Of a stretch of 64,000 nucleotides of DNA, positions 56,429 to 63,885 are shown piece by piece. The stretch lies in assembly GCA_002238415.1 (NCBI GenBank), contig MPMI01000010.1, positions 52,789-116,788 of the forward strand. Direction: 5' to 3'. Made by a program: the position numbers and the translations under genes. The notes beneath the pieces were generated by a model, which saw only the letters and a list, made by a program, of their open reading frames with translations, had not been told where the DNA came from and made no database searches. Positions within the stretch are counted from its first letter, which is position 1; each line of letters opens with the position of its first letter. The stretch is from Desulfurellaceae bacterium bin18 (GTDB lineage: Bacteria > Desulfobacterota > Binatia > Bin18).

Positions 56429-57844
56429 GTGATTGACGAAGCTGCTAAAATTGAGAAATCCACTTTGCGCAAGCTGTTACGTTTAATACTGGAATCTGCA
56501 CCGATGGGCTATAATTACAAATCGGACAGGGAACTGAGAGAAAAGGCGAATGAATTTTTTCGGGCTGCTCGCGATTCTGTTTGGGAGGATAAATCTAGTC
56601 TCAGAGAGCTTTTCGAGAAGGGCTCATACCAACACTTGAATGGTATCTTCTTTGAAGTGAATGAGAAGGTTCGAGAAGCACAAAATCAGCTCGTCGCTCG
56701 CTGTATCAAGCTATTGGGACCAAAATTAGGCAATGAAAAGGAGATTGTGGATCTTGCTTGGAAACACGTTTGTCAAAGTCTTGCGGAGATCAGTCCGTCA
56801 TCGGATATACCTGCCATCGAAAAGGAATTTTTGGACGATCTCTTTCGTGATGCGAAACGTGATTTTGTATACCTCGTTCCAAACTATATTATAGGATTCA
56901 GAGAACACGTGCAGGAAATCAAAATTGGTCCAGTGCGGGCAATTTTATCGAATGATTTGTTGCTCTCCGAGATGCAGAATTTGAAAAATATTGTACAAGT
57001 TGGATCAGAGTTCAAATTTAGTTTCGAAGGAATTAATTCAAATTCGTTGATCCAGATACCGCCAACCTGCTGGTATATCTCTGTCAATGCCGCGCGGGGG
57101 AATGCTGCTGAAGAAGCTATCTGGCTGATCAATGTTGCCGTTAGTTTACTTCGATTGTCATACCCGCATCGTGAGTACTTGGATTTTCCTTCTTTTGGTG
57201 ATGCTGAGCCAATGCCGACGACCGATCTAAAAGTCGAGGAGCAAGGCGTTCTACTAAACCCCGAAGGTGGAATATCCATAAACGCGTCAAGACCCCACTT
57301 TTATGTTGTCGATGATGCCATATCCGCAATTACTAAGGAGCAGGAGTTCAAAGATAGAGCACAGGCGATTTTTTTCTCTGATGAGAAGCCATTGGCTAAA
57401 CGCTTCAGCCAAGGGCTTGGCTGGCTTACCCGTGGGCGCCAAACAATAGACCGGGCGGAACGTTTCCTTTTCTTTTTTACGGCAATCGAGTCTTTATTGT
57501 CCAGTAATGATAGCTCTGCGCCCGTCGTACAAACAATTGCCCGATATGCTGCTACAATCCTGAGCCCTAATGCCGGAAAACGAGAGAAGATCGCCAAGGA
57601 GGTTAAGTCTCTTTATGGTGCTCGTTCGGCGTTGGTACATGCTGGAAAACGTGGTGTCTCCCAATCAGAATCCAATGCTGCGCAATATCTCGCAGAACTC
57701 CTCTACATAACAGTGATGGAAAGCGTTCCTTTGACGGTCCCGTTCGACAAGTTCCAGGCTTCTCTTTCGGAAGCTAGCTATGGATTACCCTGGCCCCAAT
57801 CGAAGCCAAGCAGCCCTCCGTCACAGCCAAACGCGAGCGAATAG
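56429..57844 (+). CDS. ApeA-like HEPN-domain protein (candidate abortive-infection RNase)
   Basis: This 471-residue protein has a C-terminal HEPN domain: RFLFFFTAIESLLSSND, then GARSALVHAGKR with the R-x4-H (RSALVH) catalytic motif. The N-terminal ~330 residues are of unknown fold. ApeA-type HEPN proteins are antiphage ribonucleases. The GTG start directly follows the hsdMS stop. From about 57790 onward the coding sequence runs out of frame through an hsdS tail, so the last ~18 residues (rich in Pro and Ser) are acquired by fusion. Codon use is more A/T-rich than upstream genes. Confidence 0.75.
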   Translation: MIDEAAKIEKSTLRKLLRLILESAPMGYNYKSDRELREKANEFFRAARDSVWEDKSSLRELFEKGSYQHLNGIFFEVNEKVREAQNQLVARCIKLLGPKLGNEKEIVDLAWKHVCQSLAEISPSSDIPAIEKEFLDDLFRDAKRDFVYLVPNYIIGFREHVQEIKIGPVRAILSNDLLLSEMQNLKNIVQVGSEFKFSFEGINSNSLIQIPPTCWYISVNAARGNAAEEAIWLINVAVSLLRLSYPHREYLDFPSFGDAEPMPTTDLKVEEQGVLLNPEGGISINASRPHFYVVDDAISAITKEQEFKDRAQAIFFSDEKPLAKRFSQGLGWLTRGRQTIDRAERFLFFFTAIESLLSSNDSSAPVVQTIARYAATILSPNAGKREKIAKEVKSLYGARSALVHAGKRGVSQSESNAAQYLAELLYITVMESVPLTVPFDKFQASLSEASYGLPWPQSKPSSPPSQPNASE

Positions 57845-57906
57845 AACGCTTTGAGCAGAAGATTCAGGCGACGCTTGAGAGAGTGTGGGGCGAGGCCTCT
57901 TCTTGA
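57793..57906 (+). pseudogene. hsdS 3' tail remnant no. 1
   Basis: In a frame different from the HEPN gene, 37 codons read APIEAKQPSVTAKRERIERF and end ...ATLERVWGEASS before a stop. This is homologous to the C-terminus of the hsdMS fusion (RIQAAVGRVWGED) and to the remnant at 61288. It has no start or recognition domain. It overlaps the 3' end of the HEPN gene. Confidence 0.75.
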
Positions 57907-57951
57907 TATTTCCCGTAGCGGTGTCCGATTTTTTGAAAGGATAAAAAGACT

Positions 57952-59064
57952 ATGATTCTTGTTTTTGTAGGAGCCGGAGGCTCCGCTGCTGTTGACCCCG
58001 AACAATATCCAACCACCGTTGAGTTCTTCGAGCGTCTTCCAGATGACATCACAGGGGACGGCTTGTTTATCAAGATCCGTGAATTCCTACGGCATAAGAA
58101 AGGTGAAGAGCCCATAGACATTGAAGAAGTCCTATGGAATTTGGACGAGCTTCAAGGTTATTTCCAAGCCTCCCTTAATGCCAATAACATGGCGGGATGG
58201 ATTATGGCAGGGAATCGTATCAAGCAGCTTATCGGGAACGCGCCTGACCTAACACATCTCCTAAGTGGGATGGTTAACCTGGAGGCTCAAATTCTCACTC
58301 TAAAAAACAAGATCAATGCGCAAGTCTATAATTTCTATGCAACACCTCCCGACCCCGAGAAGTTGTCGAATTGGGTACGACTTCTCAAAGGACTTGAAGA
58401 GGTTGATCCAGCCATCCAAATTTTCACGACGAACTACGACCTCGTACTGGAAACTGTGATTAAGGAGGCCGAGATAAAAGTAAAGACAGGCCGAAGCTCC
58501 AACGACATCCAAATGAGATTGGACATCGCCTGCTGGGATCATCCCCATGCTCTTACTGATGACATGGGCCGGCTGACCAAGCTGCATGGTTCTGTGGATT
58601 GGCAGCGTCACAATGAAGACATTATCGTAGGCAATCCGAATTTCACGGGAAACCATCAGAACCATCTAATCTTGTATCCAGGATACAAAGAAGAGTTTGA
58701 TCAAGAGCCCTTCATCAAATTCCATGACCATCTAGATGAGGTAGTATTCAAAACGGATGTAGCGATTTTCATCGGATTTGCCTTTCGTGATGATGAAATC
58801 AACGATACCCTCAGTTATCTTCCTTCGGAATCCCGAAAGTATGTCATAAACAAAGATGACTCGCTTCCCGATCTTCCTTTCTTCAATGGATGCGAGCATT
58901 TCAATGGTGGATTTACGGCAGAGGCAGTTGAAGCCTGTCTACGGAGTTTGCGGCCACAAAATGCTCAGGAATATGATGATTCCGATTTTAAGGCCAATTC
59001 GGCTTATCTTGATACTTTACCTCCTACCCCAAGTTCTCAGCCACCCTCGACGAAGGAATCGTAA
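57952..59064 (+). CDS. SIR2-like domain protein (candidate defence NADase)
   Basis: This 370-residue protein has the SIR2_2-type blocks: VGAGGSAA near the start (NAD-binding), FTTNYDLVLE, KLHGSVDW with the catalytic His, LILYPGYKEE and FIGFAFRDDEIN. SIR2 domains of this type deplete NAD in several antiphage systems. No second domain is evident; the C-terminal tail is low-complexity (Pro/Ser). AAAGGA precedes the ATG. It lies between an hsdS tail and a paired-hairpin repeat, so it forms its own cargo module. No HerA, Argonaute or TIR partner is adjacent. Confidence 0.82.
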   Translation: MILVFVGAGGSAAVDPEQYPTTVEFFERLPDDITGDGLFIKIREFLRHKKGEEPIDIEEVLWNLDELQGYFQASLNANNMAGWIMAGNRIKQLIGNAPDLTHLLSGMVNLEAQILTLKNKINAQVYNFYATPPDPEKLSNWVRLLKGLEEVDPAIQIFTTNYDLVLETVIKEAEIKVKTGRSSNDIQMRLDIACWDHPHALTDDMGRLTKLHGSVDWQRHNEDIIVGNPNFTGNHQNHLILYPGYKEEFDQEPFIKFHDHLDEVVFKTDVAIFIGFAFRDDEINDTLSYLPSESRKYVINKDDSLPDLPFFNGCEHFNGGFTAEAVEACLRSLRPQNAQEYDDSDFKANSAYLDTLPPTPSSQPPSTKES

Positions 59065-59065
59065 G

Positions 59066-59174
59066 TCGCAGGTCGGATTAGCGCGGCGTAATCCGACAGG
59101 GGTGGCGGGGCGGGCGCAGTCGTACGGTCCTGCCGGGGCGGTTGGGTGACACCTCCGGCTAACCCAACCTACGG
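59066..59174. repeat. REPIN-like paired hairpins, copy 1
   Basis: Hairpin 1 is GTCGGATTA (59072-59080) with TAATCCGAC (59089-59097). Hairpin 2 is GTTGGGT (59141-59147) with ACCCAAC (59162-59168). The GGGGCGG spacer and flanking CTACGG are shared with copies at 61180 and 63232. It begins just after the SIR2 gene. Confidence 0.8.
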
Positions 59175-59269
59175 GCTGCTGTAATGGATAGGGCGGCATA
59201 GTTCCCTGCTAAGAGAAAGGTATCAAGTGCGATTCAAAAAGACCGTTCGAGAAAACCAGTGTAATCATT

Positions 59270-59644
59270 ATGATATATTTGCCTAACCCTCAGCACCGGA
59301 ATAAAACAAAAGGTAAGTCTCAATGGTCAATCTCTCGTTCACAAGAAGTCGCATGTTTTGACATGACACATGCAAACCAGTGGGCAGAAAACAATAATGG
59401 TTGGGGGCTGCACTATTCGGATGGTGTACCGGATTATCTCGGGCTTGCTCAGGATCACACCACTCAGGTTTTCATAGCAAAATTCGTAGGGAATCAGGGA
59501 ACTTGGCATGGCTATCCCGCCGACCATCAGCAGAACCAACAGGACATTCCCGCGGAACGAATTCTCGCAATCTGGATGAAGACCAATATCTTGAATCCAG
59601 CGAAGATTCGGAAAATCATGAAAGGTCAGCCATGTCGCCTTTGA
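59270..59644 (+). CDS. Unrecognised protein, first gene of a two-gene unit
   Basis: I do not recognise this 124-residue protein. It has no signal peptide or membrane segment. The central-to-C-terminal part is distinctive: QVFIAKFVGNQGTWHGYPAD, then IPAERILAIWMKTNIL and AKIRKIMKGQPC. Its stop overlaps the start of the next gene by 13 bases, so the two are probably translated together. It lies inside the restriction-linked island between two REPIN-like repeats. The start codon lacks a clear ribosome site. Confidence 0.6.
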   Translation: MIYLPNPQHRNKTKGKSQWSISRSQEVACFDMTHANQWAENNNGWGLHYSDGVPDYLGLAQDHTTQVFIAKFVGNQGTWHGYPADHQQNQQDIPAERILAIWMKTNILNPAKIRKIMKGQPCRL

Positions 59645-60918
59645 AGTTGACTATCCCAGGGCACTACTGGGATACACAGATATACCAAGGCCGGCTGTAT
59701 CTCTTTGACAGAGAAGGTGGAATCCTGACTCTGGACTGGGATAGACTCATCGAAGTTCTACCGGTTGACAACGCTCTTAAGCTCGCTCTCGTCTGCGCAT
59801 TGAAGCGCAGTGATTATCTATACCGAGTAGCGGCAACAGGGATTTTCCACGATGAAGAATTCAAGACCATAATGAATAGTCGTTTTGCCGCCCTAGCCGA
59901 AACCCCTCTTGTCCTAGAAGAAGAGCAGATCAAAGAGGCGTCTTTAGGCCAACAAGAGAACCGCTTTCCTTTTCCTCATGCAGATTCCACAGTGTATTAT
60001 CGGCGTCTGTACGTCTCTGCTCAAAGTGGAGTCTTTTCAGCGAACTGCAACGGACAGACCAAATACCCCATCAGCACTCGCGTTGAAAGGCTATGGGACG
60101 GCCCTGTATTAGCGCTGGGCGCGTCATATAACTCCTTGTCTCTTGCCGCCGGGGAAGCGGGATTGTGGGAATACGATCTCAGTTCCACCGGAGGAGCGGG
60201 GTTGTGGGAATATGACACCAACTCTCCCTTCACAAGGCTCTCCGAATCCGCTCCCGAGGCCAATCCCCGTCCCCTTGCTGAGCAGCATTGCAGCGAGTGT
60301 CAGTGGGCCTTTCACAGCGTCTATGGATCGTCCTTAACCGGACCGGGAGTCTTAGCCGCCTATTACCGGACGCGCGGGGAATCCGACGAGGAATCCTATA
60401 CGCCGAGAAAGAAGTCGTATCGACGGGAGTTTGATCGACTAATACCGGAAAAAGAAATCTTTTCAGACTTTGAAGAGCCTGCCGGAGTGTACTCCTGGGC
60501 AGCTCAGGACAAGATTTGCCAGGCGGCGAACGGCTCAATACGAGTCGCTAAATATCAACCTTGGGATCAAGAAGAACCTATTAAACGCCTTGGCTTGTTG
60601 TCTCTTGAACGTCATGGAGAAGCTATCGTATCGGCGAAGGTCGCCTTGTTCGGGACTGTTGTCGAGTTAGACTCTAGCTTGGTTGTCATATCCAGCGATG
60701 GTGAAATACTCTCTATTGCTGGCGAGCCGGTGTCATGGCGAGTCTTTCCGCGCTCCCGTCACTACGAAAACCATCTTCACATCATCTACGATGATCGCTT
60801 AGAAGTTCTCTCATTCAACCACGATTACCTGCTTGACCAACGCGAGAAGGTCTCGGGTATTTCGGGCTGGTTTGGGAGGAATAATAAGAAGTCTTTTGAT
60901 TCTTTAAGGCTCCATTGA
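59632..60918 (+). CDS. Unrecognised beta-rich protein, second gene of the unit
   Basis: I do not recognise this 428-residue protein. It is strand-rich, with repeated short Gly-turn-strand units that could form a beta-propeller. One unit is duplicated (AGLWEYDLSSTGG followed by AGLWEYDTNS). A Cys pair occurs in HCSECQW. AAAGGTCA precedes the ATG at 59632. With the 124-residue partner it makes a compact module that could be an undescribed defence or toxin-immunity pair; there is no direct evidence for either. Confidence 0.65.
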   Translation: MSPLKLTIPGHYWDTQIYQGRLYLFDREGGILTLDWDRLIEVLPVDNALKLALVCALKRSDYLYRVAATGIFHDEEFKTIMNSRFAALAETPLVLEEEQIKEASLGQQENRFPFPHADSTVYYRRLYVSAQSGVFSANCNGQTKYPISTRVERLWDGPVLALGASYNSLSLAAGEAGLWEYDLSSTGGAGLWEYDTNSPFTRLSESAPEANPRPLAEQHCSECQWAFHSVYGSSLTGPGVLAAYYRTRGESDEESYTPRKKSYRREFDRLIPEKEIFSDFEEPAGVYSWAAQDKICQAANGSIRVAKYQPWDQEEPIKRLGLLSLERHGEAIVSAKVALFGTVVELDSSLVVISSDGEILSIAGEPVSWRVFPRSRHYENHLHIIYDDRLEVLSFNHDYLLDQREKVSGISGWFGRNNKKSFDSLRLH

Positions 60919-60982
60919 GCGTCCAGGAATAGAGGGATCTTCAGGTCTCTATTGTTGACAAGGCAATAGACGAAGGTCTGCG

Positions 60983-61183
60983 ATGAAAAAGACGACCAAC
61001 TTTCCACCCGGATGGGATAAGGGCCGCCGCCATCTCCTACAACATTACGAATCCCAAACGGAGGAAGAAGCTGTGGCGGAAGATGAGGCTGCGTTCGAGG
61101 ACCCAACGCAAACGATGATGGGAATTCCTAACGAGTTGGTCCCATCCGTCAGAGCGCTGCTCTCGAAACACGCCGAGTCGTAG
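60983..61183 (+). CDS. Small acidic protein (66 aa), antitoxin-like
   Basis: This 66-residue protein (FPPGWDKGRR ... HYESQTEEEAVAEDEAAFED) resembles a small family frequently seen beside toxin genes in cyanobacteria and other genomes; I cannot name it. The acidic C-terminal half suits an antitoxin. No toxin-like gene follows. Its stop lies inside a REPIN-like repeat, then an hsdS tail. It may be an orphan left after rearrangement. Confidence 0.55.
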   Translation: MKKTTNFPPGWDKGRRHLLQHYESQTEEEAVAEDEAAFEDPTQTMMGIPNELVPSVRALLSKHAES

Positions 61184-61286
61184 GTCAGATGAGCATGGCG
61201 TAATCCGATAGGGGTGGTGGGGCGGGCGCAAGCCTTATGGTACTGCCGGGGATGTTGGGTTACGCTTTCGGCTAACCCAACCTACA
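61180..61286. repeat. REPIN-like paired hairpins, copy 2
   Basis: GTAGGTCAGATGAGCATGGC then GTAATCCGATA is the decayed first hairpin. GTTGGGTTA ... TAACCCAAC is the intact second. GTAGGT and ACCTAC form terminal inverted ends. It directly abuts hsdS tail no. 2. Confidence 0.8.
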
Positions 61287-61287
61287 G

Positions 61288-61440
61288 GTTAAAATTCCAA
61301 TACCGAATCTTGAAACCCAATATGCCATTGTCGCAGAAATTGAAGCTGAACAAGTGCTGGTCAACGCCAACCGTGAACTGATTGAGCGATTTGAGAAGAA
61401 GATTCGGGGGGTTGTGGGGCGGGTGTGGAGAGAGGGCTGA
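61288..61440 (+). pseudogene. hsdS 3' tail remnant no. 2
   Basis: The plus strand reads VKIPIPNLETQYAIVAEIEA, continues to IERFEKKIRGVVGRVWREG and ends in a stop. This is the helical conserved region at the C-terminus of HsdS, homologous to the hsdMS end and to remnant no. 1. The 5' part is cut off by the repeat. The fragment is 50 codons long. Confidence 0.8.
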
Positions 61441-61467
61441 AGCTGAAACAACGGGAGAGAGAAGCAA

Positions 61468-63204
61468 GTGAGTGAACCGATAAAAAGCGTTGAAGAATTT
61501 ATTGCGTGGACAAAGCAACTGGAAGGCATATTGCTCGTCTATCGCGGTATGACTAACGCCGCTTGGGAAGTGGAATCATCCGCGCATCTCAGAATAAAAG
61601 AATCGCAAGGGACACCGCCGCCTCCGCCCGTCTTTCAAAATTACATGAAGCAGTTGTTGAACAGCGCAGGTTTACGCGGGTTTCGGGAGCGACAGGGCAA
61701 AAGCCACTCGGATTTGGAATTACTTGCGGAATTACAACATAATGGTGCAGCGACCTGCCTGATCGACTTTACTACTAATGCCCTGATTGCGCTTTGGTTT
61801 GCCTGTCGAGAAAAACCACAAGAAGCAGGAAAAGTAGTTGCTATGGCGACGGATAGTTCCGAACGTTTTGCCATAGTGGGCTACCAGGACTTAGGGAAAG
61901 CCATTGAAGAATTTCTGGATAAGGGCAAATTGTGGAAGTGGGAACCCAGCCACCTGAGCAACCGCATCGTTGCCCAGCAATCGGTTTTTGTATTTGGAGA
62001 AGGGAAGATAGGCGAAAGACACTACAAAGCAATCAAAGTCAATGGGAGCAGCAAGGAAAAAATTAGAGAGGAATTAAAAGAGAGATTTGGCATTGCGGAG
62101 CAGTATCTTTTCAGCGATTTCACCGGTTTCGCTCTCTCGAATGCGTATGATAGACCCTACAGTGATTATACAGCGGAAGACTACTTTTATCTGGGCGTAA
62201 CATTTCACCAGCAGGGAGATTATAAAAGGGCGATAGATTCTTACGACCAATCCATTGCACTCGATCCCCAAAATGTTGGACCCTACTACAATCGGGGGAT
62301 CGCCAAGCACGTTTTAGGCGACTATCAGGGCGCTATCGCCGACTTCGACAAGGCACTTGCACTCGATCCCCAAAATGTTGGACCCTACTACAATCGGGGG
62401 ATCGCCAAGCACGTTTTAGGCGACTATCAGGGCGCTATCGCCGACTTCGACAAGGCACTTGCACTCGATCCCCAATATGTCGAGGCGTACCACAATCGGG
62501 GGATCGCCAAGCACGTTTTAGGCGACCATCGGAGCGCTATCGCCGACTTCGACAAGGCACTTGAACTCAATCCCCAATATGTCGAGGCGTACTACAATCG
62601 GGGGAGGGCTAAGCGCAATTTAGGCGACCCTCAGGGCGCCATTGCGGACTACGACCAAGCGCTGGCATTCAATCCCCAACTCGCCAAAGCCTACAACAGT
62701 CGGGGGAGGGCCAAGCACATTTTAGGCGACTATCTAGGGGCTATCGCCGACTACGACCGGGCAATTGAGTGCAATCCCCAATATGTCGAGGCGTACAACA
62801 ATCGAGGGAGTGCCAAGAACGAGTTGGGCGACCATCAGGGCGCTGTTGCAGACTACGACCGAGCAGTTGAGTGCAATCCCCAATATGCCGAGGTGTACAC
62901 CAATCGGGGGGCTGCCAAGCGTGCTTCAGGTGACTATCCAGGCGCTATCGCCGACTGCAATCAGGCGCTTGCACTCGATCCCCAAGATTTTGGAGCCTAC
63001 ACCAATCGGGGGAATGCCAAGAACGAGTTGGGCGACCCTCAGGGCGCCATCGCCGACTACAACAAAGCGATTGAACTCAATCCTCAAGATGCCATAGCCT
63101 ACTACAATCGGGGGATTGCTAAACACGATTTAGGCGACGTGGTAGGCGCAAAGGAAGATTTCGCCAAAGCGTTTGCGATTAATCCCAGCCTTAAAAAAGA
63201 CTAG
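61468..63204 (+). CDS. FRG-domain protein with ten TPR repeats
   Basis: This 578-residue protein has an N-terminal FRG domain (VYRGMTNAAWEVESSAHLRI and LAELQHNGAATCLIDFTTNA followed by FAC). From about residue 235, ten 34-residue TPR units follow (YYNRGIAKHVLGDYQGAIAD type). FRG domains occur in toxin- and defence-related proteins of unknown activity; the TPR part would bind a partner. The GTG start follows GGGAGAGA. Two neighbouring TPR units are identical at DNA level, indicating recent duplication. It is the last large cargo gene after hsdS tail no. 2. Confidence 0.85.
   Translation: MSEPIKSVEEFIAWTKQLEGILLVYRGMTNAAWEVESSAHLRIKESQGTPPPPPVFQNYMKQLLNSAGLRGFRERQGKSHSDLELLAELQHNGAATCLIDFTTNALIALWFACREKPQEAGKVVAMATDSSERFAIVGYQDLGKAIEEFLDKGKLWKWEPSHLSNRIVAQQSVFVFGEGKIGERHYKAIKVNGSSKEKIREELKERFGIAEQYLFSDFTGFALSNAYDRPYSDYTAEDYFYLGVTFHQQGDYKRAIDSYDQSIALDPQNVGPYYNRGIAKHVLGDYQGAIADFDKALALDPQNVGPYYNRGIAKHVLGDYQGAIADFDKALALDPQYVEAYHNRGIAKHVLGDHRSAIADFDKALELNPQYVEAYYNRGRAKRNLGDPQGAIADYDQALAFNPQLAKAYNSRGRAKHILGDYLGAIADYDRAIECNPQYVEAYNNRGSAKNELGDHQGAVADYDRAVECNPQYAEVYTNRGAAKRASGDYPGAIADCNQALALDPQDFGAYTNRGNAKNELGDPQGAIADYNKAIELNPQDAIAYYNRGIAKHDLGDVVGAKEDFAKAFAINPSLKKD
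62257..62475 (+). repeat. Exact 102-bp tandem duplication inside the TPR coding region
   Basis: The blocks beginning at 62257 and 62359 are identical over the full 102 bases, and the identity runs about 15 bases into the next unit. Other units in the array differ at many synonymous sites. Confidence 0.85.
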
Positions 63205-63231
63205 GGTAAACCCCCAAACACACGATACCTC

Positions 63232-63304
63232 ACGGGGTGGGCGCAAGTCTTACGGTCCTGCCGGGGCGGTTGGGTGACACCTCCGGCTAACCCAACCTAC
63301 GGGC
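63232..63304. repeat. REPIN-like repeat, copy 3 (right half only)
   Basis: GGTGGGCGCAAGTCTTACGG and the GTTGGGT ... ACCCAACCTACGGG hairpin match the right half of copies 1 and 2. The first hairpin is missing. It lies after the FRG-TPR gene. Confidence 0.75.
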
Positions 63305-63320
63305 TTAGGGTTGGTTCAAA

Positions 63321-63635
63321 ATGGATATTGAAGACATTCTCGACGCCGTGAGGAACGGTCGAATACGCATTACAGATCACGCAGATGTTGAAGCTCTTGC
63401 CGATCATCTGTTATTCGATGAGATCATCTATAGCGTTATCCACGGTGAAATCATCGAAGACTACCCTGACGATAGACCTTATCCGAGTTGTCTGATTTAC
63501 GGAGATACGCCTACCGACGAGCCTGTTCATACTGTTTGGGCCTACAATCGGGTAACGAGGTCGGCAGCCCTTATAACAACGTACAGGCCCGATCCGGCGC
63601 GGTGGGTCAACTGGCGTACAAGGAGACAGAGATGA
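63321..63635 (+). CDS. DUF4258-type putative toxin
   Basis: This 104-residue protein has DUF4258 features: IRITDHADVEALADHLLFDE, then IEDYPDDRPYPSCLIYGDTP and TTYRPDPARW. Such proteins resemble RelE/ParE-like toxins and usually pair with a YgiT-type zinc-finger antitoxin, which is exactly the next gene. Its stop overlaps that start (ATGA). Cytoplasmic. Confidence 0.8.
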   Translation: MDIEDILDAVRNGRIRITDHADVEALADHLLFDEIIYSVIHGEIIEDYPDDRPYPSCLIYGDTPTDEPVHTVWAYNRVTRSAALITTYRPDPARWVNWRTRRQR

Positions 63636-63877
63636 TTCCATTCAGTAAGTGCCCGGTATGCAATGGAGAAGTCGTTGCGAAGCAGACGGAAAAGCTCCTC
63701 CGTGGGGGTGCGAATTTCGCTGCGGTGACCGTCTCTGCGGAAGTCTGTCTGCGTTGTGGAGAACACCTGTACTCTCCTGAGACGATTCGTCTGTTTGAGC
63801 AGATTCGCCACAAGCTCACCAATCAAGATGTGGAAGGGTTTGAACCGTTGGGGAGAGCGTTCCGCATTCCGGACTAG
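63632..63877 (+). CDS. YgiT-type zinc-finger antitoxin
   Basis: This 81-residue protein has an N-terminal zinc finger (CPVCNG ... CLRCGEHL, two CxxC pairs), like the N-terminal half of MqsA. It ends in a helix that suits toxin binding. The helix-turn-helix half of MqsA is absent, as in short YgiT-type partners of DUF4258 toxins. AAGGAGACAGAG precedes the ATG. It is the last intact gene of the window. Confidence 0.8.
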   Translation: MIPFSKCPVCNGEVVAKQTEKLLRGGANFAAVTVSAEVCLRCGEHLYSPETIRLFEQIRHKLTNQDVEGFEPLGRAFRIPD

Positions 63878-63885
63878 AGCCGTTT

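Noticed and set aside
62257..63180. CRISPR-like regular repeats
   Set aside because: The 102-bp period is in frame and encodes TPR units; there are no spacers.
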